From the NCBI RefSeq assembly GCF_000002425.4, contig NC_037271.1, positions 1,608,974-1,672,973 of the forward strand: a DNA stretch of 64,000 bases. The letters run 5' to 3'. Under the pieces are notes generated by a model. It had not been told where the DNA came from and did no database searches. It saw only the letters and a program-made list of their open reading frames with translations. The DNA comes from Physcomitrium patens (Eukaryota; Streptophyta; Bryopsida; Funariales; Funariaceae). Below, one piece after another: positions 25,110 through 36,868 of the stretch (within the stretch, counting starts at the first letter, position 1; each line of letters opens with the position of its first letter). Both the position numbers and the translations under genes were made by a program.

Positions 25110-26620
25110 TTTGATTTTGATAGATATTATTGATGAAAAGCCTCAATCTTCTTTACTATATTTATAAGATTTTTTGTTGGCTCTCATGTATGTTTATTAA
25201 TATCATATTTTTATCAATGAATAAGATATTCCAATCTATTTCAATATTGCCTTGAATCTAAAACTTCTCCCACTTCAAATTCTTGATTATTATCTCCTTC
25301 TATAGGAGAAGGTGGCATTTTTCTTCTTCATGACATATTTATTGTCTTATATGGCTCAAGAAGAGATATATAGAATACATGATGGATCTTCATAGACTTT
25401 GATAGATATAACAATAAGTAATAGGATTGACTTGTTCACAAATAGGAAAAGATACAAGCATACAATAGTCTAGCTTATTACAAGGACAAATAGTCTTGAT
25501 ATTGTAATGAAGTAACTATACTTCATCATCCATGTTAAATTTTAATTGTTTCATATAATAGGTATTCTTATTGATCTTTTGTTATTCTTGAGCTTTCTTT
25601 TATTATGTCTTCATTATTCTATATAGCTCCAAGAAATGATTTGCCAAATATTTTGCTATAAGATTATCAATTTTTGAAATGTGAAAAGTATCAAGTTTTG
25701 AATGATAACCACAATTGACAAAGAAAGGTGTTGGTTAAGTAGAAGAATGTATCAAATTTTGTATGCAAATTTTACTAATAAAAAAAGAATTATCCAATCA
25801 TCTTAATAATGGTTGATGATATATCTCAAATATTGTTTCAAAAATTGATTCATCCATTTTGTTTATCTATCAATTTAAAGATAAAAGGCCAAAGATAGTT
25901 TTATATCCACCTAAAATATCTTAAAAAGGATTCTTCAAAATCTTGATATAAATTATGTTCTTTTATTTAATATAATATCCTTTGGCAATACATGATAGTG
26001 ATAGATATTATTAATAAAAAACTTAGTTGTTTCTTTACTTGAAATAGATTTTTATATAATATAAAATATATCATTTTGGTGAAGGAATGTACAATTATGA
26101 ATATAGAGTCATATAAACTTGAACTTAGAATATTTGTAATAAATCTATAAAAATAAAAGACCGTAGTTGTTTCAGTATAGATAATGGTTGAAAAAGTCTA
26201 TAGGATCAATGATGAGGAGTTTTTCATCTTCAACAAAGATCATATTACTGAACAAACTCTTTCATAACTTTCTACATTTATAGCCACCAAAAATCTCTCA
26301 ATATAAGCTTCAAAGTCTTATTGTATTCAAAATATCCTGCAATTGGAAAATTGTGACATGCTTGAAGAACATGTAAATATGCTTCTTCTTTCGGAACATA
26401 TAGGTGACCTTTAAAATATAGTAGATTATTCTTGAAATTTAACTTGGACAAATTATGAGATTTAAAAGGAGTATTTTTAATATCATAAATAAAAAAAATT
26501 AGATAACATACTTGATTGAACTTATTTGATAATTATTAAATCAACAATCAATGTTGATTTATTGCTCAAAGATGAAATTGCTTAAGCTTCAAGATGACCA
26601 TTCTTTGTTGATTACAAATT
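25110..26620 (-). pseudogene. element A1 integrase with chromodomain-like C-terminus, decayed
   Basis: The minus strand shows interrupted integrase motifs. Around 25.7 kb is the region corresponding to the family phrase for a hydrophobic TPFF segment, with similar short pieces on either side. At 25.1-25.4 kb are pieces resembling the SLLEPY segment and the start of a chromodomain, as in element A2. Stops and frameshifts occur throughout. In active chromoviruses this enzyme inserts the cDNA and the chromodomain guides it to chromatin. Confidence 0.6.
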
Positions 26621-26666
26621 ATATCTCTTTCTTTTCGTGTAAGATAAGAATATCTAAAAAGTGCAT

Positions 26667-26924
26667 CTAAAATATTGCAAGTAGTTCTTTATCATGGATT
26701 TCATAGTTAATCTTTATTGCTGAAATTTTTTTAGAATGAAATGCTATTGGATGGAATTTGTCATTTGCTTCCATTTTTGACAATACTACATTCAAAGCAA
26801 AGTTCGATGCATATATTTCCATAAAAAATGCATTAAAAAAGTTGACATGATATAAGATTGTTGCAAAACTAAATTTCTTCTTCAAAGCATTAAATAATAC
26901 TTCGGCTTTTTTTATTCTACTCAA
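26667..26924 (-). pseudogene. element A1 RNase H fragment
   Basis: This 85-codon open stretch carries the Ty3/gypsy RNase H signature: a leading IKKAEVLFNALKKKFSFA segment, then ASNFALNVVLSKM (family form usually DASDFALG) and INYEIHDKELLAI. The first acidic catalytic residue position reads A rather than D in YASNFA, so the site looks damaged. It directly follows the reverse transcriptase region, the normal gypsy order. Confidence 0.85.
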
Positions 26925-27089
26925 GTTTGTTTTTATAAGTCAAACATGTAAGTGTGGCTATAACTTAAAAAAAGTTCTTGATGAAAATTAGATAGTAATT
27001 GGCAAAGGCTAAAAGCATTATATATCTCTTATTTTTCTTGAAATCTTTCAATCTATGCTAATTTAGCTCTTTTTTGAATCCATCATTAG

Positions 27090-27480
27090 TCCTTCGTTAA
27101 AAATAATGTATCTTAAGAAATCATCAAGAAACTCATAAAAAAATTCATTCATAAAATGTTAAAAAGTGATTGGTGGATTTGTAAGTCTAAAAGTTATAAC
27201 ATTATATTTGAAATATTGATACCTAGTTCAAAAAGTAGTCTTCTATTTATTTTCTTTTTTGATGTGGAAAAAATTATATACTCTTCATAGATCTATTTTT
27301 ATGTAGATCCTTGCTTGATTAAATTGGTCAAGAAATCTTGAAATTAAAAGTAGGGATTATCTATTCTTAATGGTAATCTTATTAAATCTTAGATAGTCTA
27401 TGTACATTTGCAAAGATTCATCATTTTTCTTTAAAAATAAGAAAAGAACTTTTGCTAGAAATTTTGAATGGCATATGAAG
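27090..27480 (-). pseudogene. element A1 reverse transcriptase, decayed
   Basis: On the minus strand the frame shows matches to Ty3/gypsy reverse transcriptase: a YIDYLRFNKITIKNR segment (family DYR-LN--T-KN-YPLP), then IYIKIDL, YQYFKYNVITFRLTNPP (family MPFGL-NAP) and FQHFMN-like HFMNEFF. Several stops interrupt it, and the YLDD-type catalytic box is not intact. Confidence 0.75.
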
Positions 27481-28039
27481 TTCTTAGCAAAGTTTTTATT
27501 AATATACTCCTTTGGTGCAACCAAATCATTTTACAATAAGCTATAGATTAATTTGAATAATGATTGAGTTCTTTCTTATAAATCAATTGAAGAATCATAT
27601 GGTTGATATTATAAAAAAGTATTTATATTCTTTTTTTCAAAAACATCCTAATAATCTTGATATTGGCTAAAAATACTAATTTATGTCTTTCTACCATTAG
27701 AAATAAACATGGCATGTATAACAAAAGATGATATTTTTTTTGCTACATACATGAAAGTTCTTACATCTACTAATAAGATTTTGGATGTATTAGACTTATG
27801 TATTTTTACTTAACTAAAATAATTTTAGATTAAACTATAAAAAAAATTAATTTATAAAAAATCCAATCTATTTAAAGGTTATATTTTTTAACTATAATAA
27901 TCCTAAAATAATTGAATTAAAAAGAGATCTTATCACATTAAATATTACTATAGTATTATGATCTTTAATTGATACATCTAAAGGAAAAATTCTATAGAAA
28001 ATATCTCTAAAAGATAATAAACGATCATCTATGACTTCT
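27481..28039 (-). pseudogene. element A1, upstream pol remnant
   Basis: This stretch lies where the protease/reverse transcriptase linker should be, up to the insertion point of element B1. Only very short coding-like pieces are visible, and its continuation is at 33300-33537. Confidence 0.4.
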
Positions 28040-28995
28040 TCTTGTTCTCGTTACGTTCAAGCTTTGATATACCAAAGCAATTGAATTAATAGAGGTGGAT
28101 TCAAATATGGAAAAAGACTGGTTATATGAATTGGATTTGTTAGTATCATAATTGAATGTACTCTAGCTATTTGAAATCAATTATCAAACTACAAAACACC
28201 AAGACTTACTACTTTTGTCTTGATTGAATACATAATCTATTCTACAACTATCAATTCAACAATACTTCTCTCAATCACAATTCTTCATAAGTAAATAATA
28301 AAAGCAAAAAAAATAAAGATGTAGCACCAAGCTTACCTCGGCTTATGACTCTCACTGTTTGACTCTCGGCTTACAGCTCTCACAGTCTGGCTCTTGGCTT
28401 ATGACTCTCATAGTCTGACTCTTGGCTTACGACTCTCATAGTCTGGCCCTCGACTTACGACTCTCATAGTCTGACCCTTGGCTTACGACTCTTACAATCT
28501 AGCTCTCCACTTACGACTTTCATAGTCTGGCTCTCAACTTACGACTCTCATAGTCTGGCTCTCGACTTACGACTCTCACAGTCTGGCTCTTGACTTACGA
28601 CTCTCACAGTCTGACTCTCAACTTACGACTTTCACAGTCTGGCCCTCAGCTTACGACTCTTACAATCTGGTTCTTGGCTTACGACTCTCACAATCTAGCT
28701 CTTGGCTTATGACTCTCACAGTCTAGCCCTCGACTTACGACTCTCACAGTTTGGCTCTCGGCTTACGACTCTCATAGTTTGGCTCTCGGCTTACCTTTCC
28801 TCAATCTATTTATCCTACCAAAAAGATAATCTGTTGGCTAGCGGATTCCAAAGGTTATGACCCTTTGAATTCTTAATCATTTATTCCACTAATAACCTAC
28901 TGTTACTAACTAAACTGCCTAACCATAAGTCTAATTTTCAAGGTTGTCAATAACCAACCAGTAACTTATTACAAAGTTTATTTACTTATTTTACA
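28040..28995 (-). repeat. element B1, 3' LTR (956 bp) containing a tandem array
   Basis: It aligns with the 535-bp LTR at 32765-33299 except for a tandem array at 28339-28786. The length difference of 421 bp is almost exactly 15 units of 28 bp. Confidence 0.88.
28339..28786 (+). repeat. tandem array, 16 units of 28 bp
   Basis: Units follow the pattern GGCTTACGACTCTCACAGTC-TGGCTCTC with substitutions but no length change, 16 units in exactly 448 bases. A partial seventeenth unit follows. The other three family-B LTRs in the window hold 1, 3 and 2 units. Confidence 0.97.
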
Positions 28996-29079
28996 TAGCC
29001 CTACTTCTAATTGTGCAGTGCCCTCGCAAACATTATTTAGCCTCAATTTATAAAGACATAGTAACGTTGGCTTCTTCAG

Positions 29080-29286
29080 TCAATGGTGTTGGCTTACTAC
29101 CCTTTGAATTGGTGACTTTTTCTTCTTTACATATTCATCATCTGGCTCAGTGTTCAAGGATTCTCTATACAAATGCGCCGTCAGATCTTCATTCAACAAA
29201 TCCAATTCCGGTACTTGAAACTCACGTTGGGCAATTTGGTTGTCACGCTCCTCCAACATCTTCTGCCATTCTTCTGTCGGTTTCAA
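29080..29286 (-). pseudogene. element B1 coiled-coil-like terminal coding stretch
   Basis: A 68-codon minus-strand frame rich in charged and Leu residues reads EEWQKMLEERDNQIAQREF, then VPELDLLNEDLTAHLYRES. A related stretch occurs in element B2 at the same position before the 3' LTR (about 44.74-44.93 kb). The function is unknown; heptad-like spacing suggests a coiled coil. Confidence 0.55.
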
Positions 29287-29339
29287 AGATATCTCTGAAG
29301 GTGTTATCGGTGAAATGACATATTAGTCCGCACTAAATT

Positions 29340-29480
29340 ATTGGCCTCCAATATAATTTGATGCTCACAAACTTCAGTTAGAATTCCTTTCAAATCTGCA
29401 TACGACCATGCAAAAGTAGTTTTATGCCATAAAAAATAATTTATCCAAATTTCTTTCTCCTTGCCTTTTATACCATCGTA
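29340..29480 (-). pseudogene. element B1 reverse transcriptase N-terminal remnant
   Basis: The minus strand shows TTFAWSYADLKGI and VCEHQIILEA, matching the start of gypsy reverse transcriptase. The domain stops there; palm motifs are missing. Confidence 0.75.
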
Positions 29481-29762
29481 AATTTGAATGATTTGAGGAG
29501 CCTCTCCTATACCTAAATTAATTGGTTGACATCATAGAATTTTAGGTGTCCCTAGAATAATGTTCTTTTCAATTTTAGAATCTTTCATAAAATTCGACAC
29601 ATTAGAACTTTCCAACTCCAGTTCAATAGTACTAATGTGATTAATATCTTATCTATTCATTTAATATGTAATCATATGATCAGAATAATCAATAACATCT
29701 AGAAGAACTAAGTACTCTCCCGGTCCCTTGCACTGGTAGTTCATTCTAATGTGCTTATCAAC

Positions 29763-30569
29763 TTACCTTATATCAGCATAAATTGGGTCAGGTGCACCAA
29801 TTTCTTCTTTTATAGACTCATCTTCACAATCCGACGTGAATTTTGAACTTGCAACTTGATTTTCTCCATGATATTCGACAAGGCTCATTTGAAGCACAAT
29901 TTTATCTTTACCTTGCCCAATTGTCAATGTACCATGGCCCCAATCATTTTGAGCTTTAGCTTGATATAACCATGATTGCTCCAATAAAATTAGATATGAC
30001 AATATAGAGCTTTGCAATCGAAAAATAATATAATCAATTTTGTAGGTAATCTTTGCAATTACTATATCAACACTTCGTAAAATATCCATAGGTTTAACTC
30101 AATTGGAGTCAGCCATTCTCAAAACTACTGTAGTAGGCAATAGGTGATCCAAATCCAACTCCTCTATTGTAGCAGCATTGATAAGATTTATACTAGATCC
30201 TCTCTCTACTTGCACTCCCGATAATAATACTCCATCAATTGAGACATCAATTATTGGTAGACTCGGATCGAGATTCAAACTTACTTCTCGGATTTCTTTA
30301 TTTCGAGATCTGCAACAAATTAATGAGGAATTCAAGATAGTTCGACATTTAGGTGCTATCACTAATAATTGCTTCATAGAGATCATAGGTTGTATGGTGT
30401 CCAAATTTTTTAGAATATCATATGGTTTTGTATTAGTAGTAATTTCCAATGTCCATTTCTTCTTCCCAATTCTAGACACCGACGTAGGTAAATTGGTTTT
30501 TTTTATATTGAAAATTGGTAAAAATACTGGAATTGAATTTGACGGAGCTTGTAAAATCGGTTCTTTCAA
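29763..30569 (-). pseudogene. element B1 retroviral-type aspartic protease region, broken
   Basis: The frame at 30099-30569 holds IDVSIDGVLLSGVQVERGSS, where a catalytic D(S/T)G is expected but ERGSS stands. The next frame (29763-30089) gives the downstream part including KITYKIDYIIF and ILLEQSWLYQAKAQNDWG. A stop separates them. The protease would release gag and pol products; with the active-site Asp changed it should be dead. Confidence 0.75.
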
Positions 30570-30845
30570 CGAATAAGATTGTTTCTGTAATTAGACTGAT
30601 ATTGGTTCCTTGGAATTCATGCCTCTTAGAAGATCTTTCAACGGAAAAGATATTTTTTGAAACTGTGTAGAGAACGGAACAGCTCGACACGGAACCGAAG
30701 CCTCCATAATTGGTACCTCATTAGACTGTACAACTGATTCAGGTCTTATACTGAATAAGGGATCCATGTCAGGACCTAAATTAGATGTCTCCATAATTGG
30801 GTCCAATTGGCCTTTCACTTCAATATCACCCAAATATTGAATTGG

Positions 30846-31260
30846 TCATTTTTTTTTCTTTTGCTGACTTCTTGTATGGACAGCTTGGACTACTTCTACT
30901 AGATGAACTAGTGAATCTTGAGGACCTTGATTTATCTCCTCCATTGTTCCTTGGCTTTGGATGTGCTGAATTCGATTATTGAAATTGAACAGAGCATTAC
31001 ATTGCTGATAAGTATGTCCCAACTTCTTGCAATTCGTACATACTGGCGCATAATTGTCACTGGCTTTGGGATTGGAACATTCACTAGCATAATGTCTAAT
31101 TTGTCTACAATGAAAACAATGAAAAGGTCTTCTTGTACCTCCATCTGGCATATTGGGTGTCTCCACCAGTATATACCTACTAAGCTTATTCCATGTAGGA
31201 TTAGAAGATGATCCTGGTTGTCCCATTGGTGAGGAGGATACTTGGTTCGATGACGCCAAT
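30846..31260 (-). pseudogene. element B1 gag zinc-knuckle region
   Basis: An open frame of 137 codons contains two CX2CX4HX4C knuckles, CFHCRQIRHYASEC and CTNCKKLGHTYQQC, typical of retrotransposon nucleocapsid. A third knuckle at about 31555-31600 has lost its second Cys (WCNNYKRQGHFDTEC). Confidence 0.85.
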
Positions 31261-31628
31261 GGAGCATATTGTTGATACCTCTGCTGCTCCTTCCCGAAGT
31301 TCTAGGGATTTGATACAAACCCTTGATTAAAATTGGAATTTCAAAAAATATTGAATGTTCGATTTTGTCGATTAGATCGATTTTCATTCCATCTATACAT
31401 ATTTTCCATTTGAACTTGATTGACTTCTCATTGAGTCAGTGGGATCATGGTCTGATTACTGAATTGTTGTTGTTTTTGTAAATGCCAGCAGTTTTTGATA
31501 GGGTGCTTTCCTCCGCAAAATATACATTAAACACCCATTTATCTGGATGATGGACATTCCGTATCAAAATGACCTTGTCTCTTATAATTATTACACCATA
31601 CATTAGGTCTCGTATTAGAAGGTTTATG

Positions 31629-32243
31629 TCATTTTTCCTTATCTTTAGCCAAATTCATGGCCAATTCTTCCATCTTCTTTGTTAGATTTAATAACAAGGC
31701 TTTATTTGGAATTTTAATAGTCGTATTTGTGAATAACTCTAGTTGTAGATAGGTTGGCAATGTAAAATAAGGTATCATCATTATTGGCGCTATTGCTTGG
31801 AGTAGTGTAGCATTAATTGGTTGTTGCAACATAACATTCTTCACATTGGAGGCAACCATTTTTGAATAATTACCCATCGATACATTTTTCGGTTGTATTT
31901 GTTGGTTTCCTGAACTTGGAATCATCGTGGCCCCAAGTGTTAATAATTGATCATAATGACATTCTTTCCACACCTTTGCTCATGCCAACGATGCCTCTAC
32001 TGTAGCTGATCAAGCTTCTTTTACAAACATTTTTAATTTTGATGGATGCAAACTGTTAATTAATATCGACAATATAAACATATCTGGCATTTGATTATTT
32101 GACCATTTACAAAGTATAGCCGTGATCCGGCCATAATAGGACTCTATGGATTCTCCTACAAACATCCTGCTATTCATAAAACTTTCTCGAAGCCGATCTT
32201 TAAATCCAATTGGTCTAAAATGAGTTAGGAAGGCATTCTTCAA
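31629..32243 (-). pseudogene. element B1 gag capsid-like region
   Basis: Two frames (32010-32243 and 31629-31973) separated by a stop cover a retrotransposon gag domain, with MKNAFLTHFRPIGFKDRLRE and ITAILCKWSNNQ. The same stop (KEA followed by TGA) is present in element B2, so both copies share an inactivating change. Confidence 0.8.
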
Positions 32244-32764
32244 GGCCTATCAATTGAAAAATCTACCCATTGGTTGTCAAATATACCATTCAAAAGTTAT
32301 ATCTTTTAAAGTTGTTGGCAACCATCTCAACCAAATGTCTTCAGTTTTACCATTATTAGTCACGCAGGCTGTCAAGAATTGAGATATATGGTGATCGAAA
32401 TCAGAGCCCGATCAACCACTAAAAGTATGTAATGGTACCACACTTGTAGTTCGGTCTCCTATTGCTCCCATTTGTACTACAATTGGTACTTGTGGCACTC
32501 CTGTAGCCATTGATATTGTCACTGGTCTCCTTACTATTTGAATTTGAATTTTTCTTCATTTGGTTTTTCTTGGACCTGCAATTCTTTTTTTCGTTCCTAT
32601 AGGATATTTCTTATGCGTAATCACTCCTGTCTTTCTTTTGCTTGTCGATTAATTCTTTGATAATCCTCCCTTTTATGATTATCACTCATGATCTTTCATT
32701 CTTTCCATACAATCAATTTCTAATATTTCATATTGTTATCATTTTCCCTACAGTGGTGCCAAAG

Positions 32765-33299
32765 TATCATTCTCGTTGTGTTCAATCTTTAATATACCAA
32801 AGAAATTGAACTAATAGAGGTAGATTCAAACACGGGGAAAGACTAGCTATATGAATTGGATTTGTTAGTGTCACAAATGACTGTACTCTAGCTATCTGAA
32901 ATCAATTATCAAACTACAAAACACCAAGGCTTACTACTTCCATCTTGATTCAATACATAATCCATTCTACGATTATCAATTCAACAATACTTCTCTCAAT
33001 CACAATTCTTCATAAGTGAATAATAAAAGCAAAGAAAATAAAGAGGTAGCACCAAGCTTACCTGGCTTACGACTCTGACAGTCTGGCTCTCGGCTTATCT
33101 TTTCTCAACCTATTTATCCTACCAAAAAGATGATCTATCGGCCAACGGATTTCAAAGGTTATGACCCTTTGAATTCTTAACCATTTATTCCACTAACAAC
33201 CTACTGTTACCAACTAAACTGTGTAATCATAAGTCTAATTCTCAAGGTTGTCAATACTCAACCAATAACTTACCACAAAGTTTATTTGCCTATTCTACA
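32765..33299 (-). repeat. element B1, 5' LTR (535 bp)
   Basis: It contains one unit of the 28-bp repeat. About one base in nine differs from the 3' LTR over the first 140 compared bases. Confidence 0.85.
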
Positions 33300-33537
33300 T
33301 TTCTACACACATAGATTTATTTTTCTTCATTAATGATATGTCTTATTTTTTGACAAAGTCTTTATTTATAAAAAAAATTAAGGCTTTTAAATCAAATAAG
33401 ATAAAGACTTTATGATTTTTAGGTTTTAAATACACATCTATTATAAAATAAGATAAAAAATTGAAAGAAAAAATATGATCTTTATTAGATGTTGTATATG
33501 ATTTCAATTCCACGATTTCTATTGTAGTTGAAAAAAC

Positions 33538-34119
33538 TATTACTGATATACATATTTATTCTAATAATTACTTATATAATTAGATAGAAGTAGATAAATA
33601 TAAATTAATTTCATAATATCTTCTAAAAAAGCTTTCAAGACATACTAACTAAAAAAGTTTCTAACATACTAACTAAAAAATTATTGATCAAGTTTCTAAC
33701 ATACTGACTAAAAAAATATGTTTTTAGTTAGTATATTAGAAACTTGGTCAATAAATTAACCGCATGCCATTCATATTAATAGCTTATGAAACAAGCAAAT
33801 TATGTGGTGCTTATATAAAAAAATTACCTTACAAATTAAGACATGTGTTTAGTAAAGTCAACACATACTGGAGGTCTTATAAAACATCATTACGTAGCTC
33901 TTAGTTAGATATTATATATGGAAGCAAGATAGAAGCTTTCTTCATTCTTGTCAAAATCTTTCTAATTCTTAGTCTTGTTTCAAGTCTTTCTAATCTTCTT
34001 GTCTTTAGCAAAATCCATTCTAATTTAATATATTACTATCTTTAAGTGATTTTTAAGTCTTTTCAATTAATACAAGAGTATATTAAAAAATTTATTTTAT
34101 GAAATTCATGTCCTTGATA
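33538..34119 (+). repeat. element A2, 5' LTR with internal hairpin
   Basis: It begins TATTACTGATATAC and ends TCCTTGATA. It is about 40 bp longer than its partner, in part because of a local inverted duplication at 33681-33754. Confidence 0.82.
33681..33754. repeat. 33-bp inverted repeat (hairpin) inside an LTR
   Basis: Arms 33681-33713 and 33722-33754 are inverted copies with three mismatches and an 8-base loop. Extra tandem pieces (CATACTAACTAAAAAA) lie just upstream. Confidence 0.9.
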
Positions 34120-34499
34120 GTTTGATAAGAATGCTAACTGATTATTCTTGTTTTGTTTTAGAAGTGAGTAGGAATATCTCACTTATATTGTTGTATTTTA
34201 AAGGTTACAAACTATCCACCTTTAAACAAACAGTTTAGTTTTTTAATATTGATTTTTTAAAATAAAAAGTAGATTATCTTTTTTTGTAGAAATTTTTATT
34301 TGATATTAGAAATTATAAATTACCTTCTTTTAATTTAATTTTTTAAATTTATTTGAGCTATCTATATAAGAAAAGATTATGAATACTATTCTTAATAAAA
34401 ATAAGAATAAATTTGTAACTATTGCAAATTTTTAAGAGCTAGTTTAATATTCTAAGAGTAGAAATCTGACATATTTTTAATAATAATTATAAAGATATT

Positions 34500-35130
34500 A
34501 TTCCTATATATATGGAAGAAATCTAGAGTCTATGCCAAGAAATTGTACAGTTGAAAGAAGCAAGTAAATCAACCTCACAATCAAATCTAAGCAGTCTTAT
34601 TTCTATAAATACAAAGAAGTAAGGATTAATATGCCATAGAAGTTTGATAGACCAAGTTCATATCACTACAACAAGCATCACGTTCAACCACCATATATCC
34701 TATTAAATTCTAAAATCTTGCTTGTGACATGGATTGGAATAACAAAGCCTTTATCAATTGATTTTAATATGGTTTAAAAAATAATTTCAAAGATTTATTA
34801 TTGATAATGTCGAGAGTGGATTCATTGGAGCAATTTATTATTCAAGCTATTATATGCAATAATTTACTTTTTGAAAGATACTAAGAATAAAGATTTGGTT
34901 AAAAAAGTACAATTCAAGATATAGTAATACTTTCTAAGTTTTCAAAAGCTTACTTGTTTAGACCAGAACCTATGCAAAATAACACAATATATTTTAAACA
35001 TCTTCTTAAAAAAATAAGAAAAAAAAAGTTATCGTTGTTAACAAGATTTGTACCTATATTGCAAAGAATCCAAACATATTATCCAATATTGTTCTAAGAA
35101 GCAACTCAATTACAAAATGAGGAGTATGGT
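34500..35130 (+). pseudogene. element A2 gag remnant
   Basis: Interrupted frames show gag-like pieces and, near 35030-35075, a broken zinc-knuckle-like stretch. Matching pieces are found on the minus strand of A1 near 37.8 kb, which identifies both as the same gag. Confidence 0.55.
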
Positions 35131-35519
35131 TGCCAAAGAAGATGATATGTTTGAAAACAAGTTTCTCTAACAACAATAGAGATTCAAAATTTTATTTCAA
35201 GATCACATATTGGTCCAAAAAATAACAATATTTATTAGATGTGCTTTCTAGGCATTTTTATCTTGTACCAAAAGAAGGAGATGTATGTTTTGATCAATAA
35301 AGAATAATTATCTTGAAGCTAGAGCATTTTTATCTTTGAGCAATAAAATCAACATTAACTATTGATTAAATCTTTTTCAAACAAGTTCAATTGAGTATGA
35401 CCTCTAATTCTCTTATTTATGATATTAAGAATAATTCTTCTAAGTTTCATAATACTTTTAAGTTCAAGTTCAAAAATAATCTATTCTATTTCAAGAAACA
35501 ATCATACATTCCAAAAGGC

Positions 35520-36260
35520 CAAGTACTATTACATGTTCTTCAAGCTTATTATGACTTTTCAACAACTTGACATTTTGAATATTATAGGATTTTAGAGCTA
35601 GTATCTAGAGATTTTTTGTAGCTTCAAATGTAGAAGGTAGTCAAAGAATTCATATAATCATGTAATATTTATTCAAGATTCAAAAATCCTTGTTATCAAT
35701 TTTATGGACTTTTTCATCTATGACCTATTTCAAAACAATCATGGTTTTATGTTTCTATAGATTTTATCATAGATCTTCAAGTCTTAAGTTCATATGGTTT
35801 TATATTTTTAATAGTAGATTATTTTACTAAAATGGATTATTTTATACTATACACAAAATCTAATAAGAGTAAAAAAATGGCTAAGATTTTTTTTAATAAC
35901 ATCTATTGTTATCATAGATTATCCAAAGATATTATATTAGATAGGAAGACTCAATTTATATCAAGATTTTGGAAAACCCTTTTAAATTTTTTAAACATAG
36001 ATATAAAACTTTCTTTAGCTTTTCATCTTCAAATTGATGGATAAATAAAACAAGTGAATTAAGTTTTAGAGTAGTAATTGAAATATACTATCAAGTATCA
36101 TTAAGATAATTGGACAATTTTTTTTCATTGGCAGAATTTGTATACAATAATTTGATACATTCTACTATGCAATAAATACCTTTTTTCTTCAATTATAGTC
36201 ATCACCTATGACTTGATACTTTTGACTTTTCAAAAGTTGATAATCCTATGGCAAAAAATT
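35520..36260 (+). pseudogene. element A2 integrase, decayed
   Basis: The stretch begins with a zinc-binding HHCC-like segment (TWHFEYYRIL and CNICSRFKNP). The core follows in an open frame at 35832-36044, with YTKSNKSKKMAKIFFNNIY, then DIILDRKTQFISRFWK and LAFHLQIDG. Beyond a TAA come LAEFVYNNLIHS and IPFFFNYSHH. Expected Gln and Trp codons are stops at several places. Confidence 0.85.
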
Positions 36261-36625
36261 TGAAAAAATATTTGTTAGAGCTACATGCAACAATAAAGAT
36301 ACAGTTAAAAGAATCTCAAGAATGATAAAAGATCAATGTAGATGCCTATTTCAAAGAATAATTATAATTCAATGTAAATGATAAGATATCATTATTTCAT
36401 TGCAATTTTAAGACTACTCATCTTTATGACAAGTTGAACTATTAAAGACTTAAATCTTTTCCTATTGGTAAAAAAAACAATCATGTTGCTTATTGATTAT
36501 ATCTATCAGATTCTATAAAGATTTATCCCATATTCTACATGTCTCTACTTGAACCATATAGAACAATGAATATTTCAGTAAAAAGATAAATATCACATCT
36601 TCTTATAGAAATAGATAATAATTAA

Positions 36626-36795
36626 AAGTTTGAGGTAGAAGAAGTCTTTGATTCAAGGTTGTACAAAAAAAGATTTGAATATCTTGTTCATTGGTATAAA
36701 TATCATACTAAAAAATTTACATAGGAACCAAAAAAAAATCTTTCAAATGCAACAAAGAAGATTGAGGCTATTCATTGATGACATCCATCAAAATC
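36626..36795 (+). pseudogene. element A2 chromodomain remnant
   Basis: After the integrase, the + strand reads FEVEEVFDSRLYKKRFEYLV, then HWYKYHTKKFT and EPKKNLSNATKKIEAIH, the pattern of a chromodomain (Y-VE-IL-SR, YLV-W--Y, -WEP--NL). The Trp before EP is a TAG stop. Chromodomains at the integrase C-terminus define chromoviruses. Confidence 0.8.
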
Positions 36796-36868
36796 AAGAT
36801 AAAAAAAAACAAGATGCATGAAAGATGATGACCACTCCTTGTGATATTCGTCTCTAAAAGAGGAGGTA

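Larger units (their letters stand above)
28040..33299 (-). mobile_element. Ty3/gypsy-like element B1 (gag-protease type, truncated pol), nested in A1
   Basis: LTRs are 28040-28995 (3') and 32765-33299 (5'). A primer-binding-like site TGGCACCACTGTAGG lies beside the 5' LTR on the minus strand at about 32746-32761, and a purine-rich stretch beside the 3' LTR. Target-site duplication is CTTCT (28035-28039) / TTTCT (33300-33304), one mismatch. Internal order is gag, two good zinc knuckles, protease, a small N-terminal piece of reverse transcriptase, and a coiled-coil-like stretch. RNase H and integrase are absent, so the copy is non-autonomous as well as broken. Confidence 0.88.

Noticed and set aside
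28339..28786. Regular 28-bp repeats suggestive of a CRISPR array
   Set aside because: The units are contiguous with no unique spacers, lie inside an LTR, and occur in other counts in related LTRs. It is a tandem repeat in a plant retroelement.
30918..31211. + strand frames over the zinc-knuckle region of B1 and B2 (also 46827-47111)
   Set aside because: They are antisense to gag; the knuckle motifs are on the minus strand.
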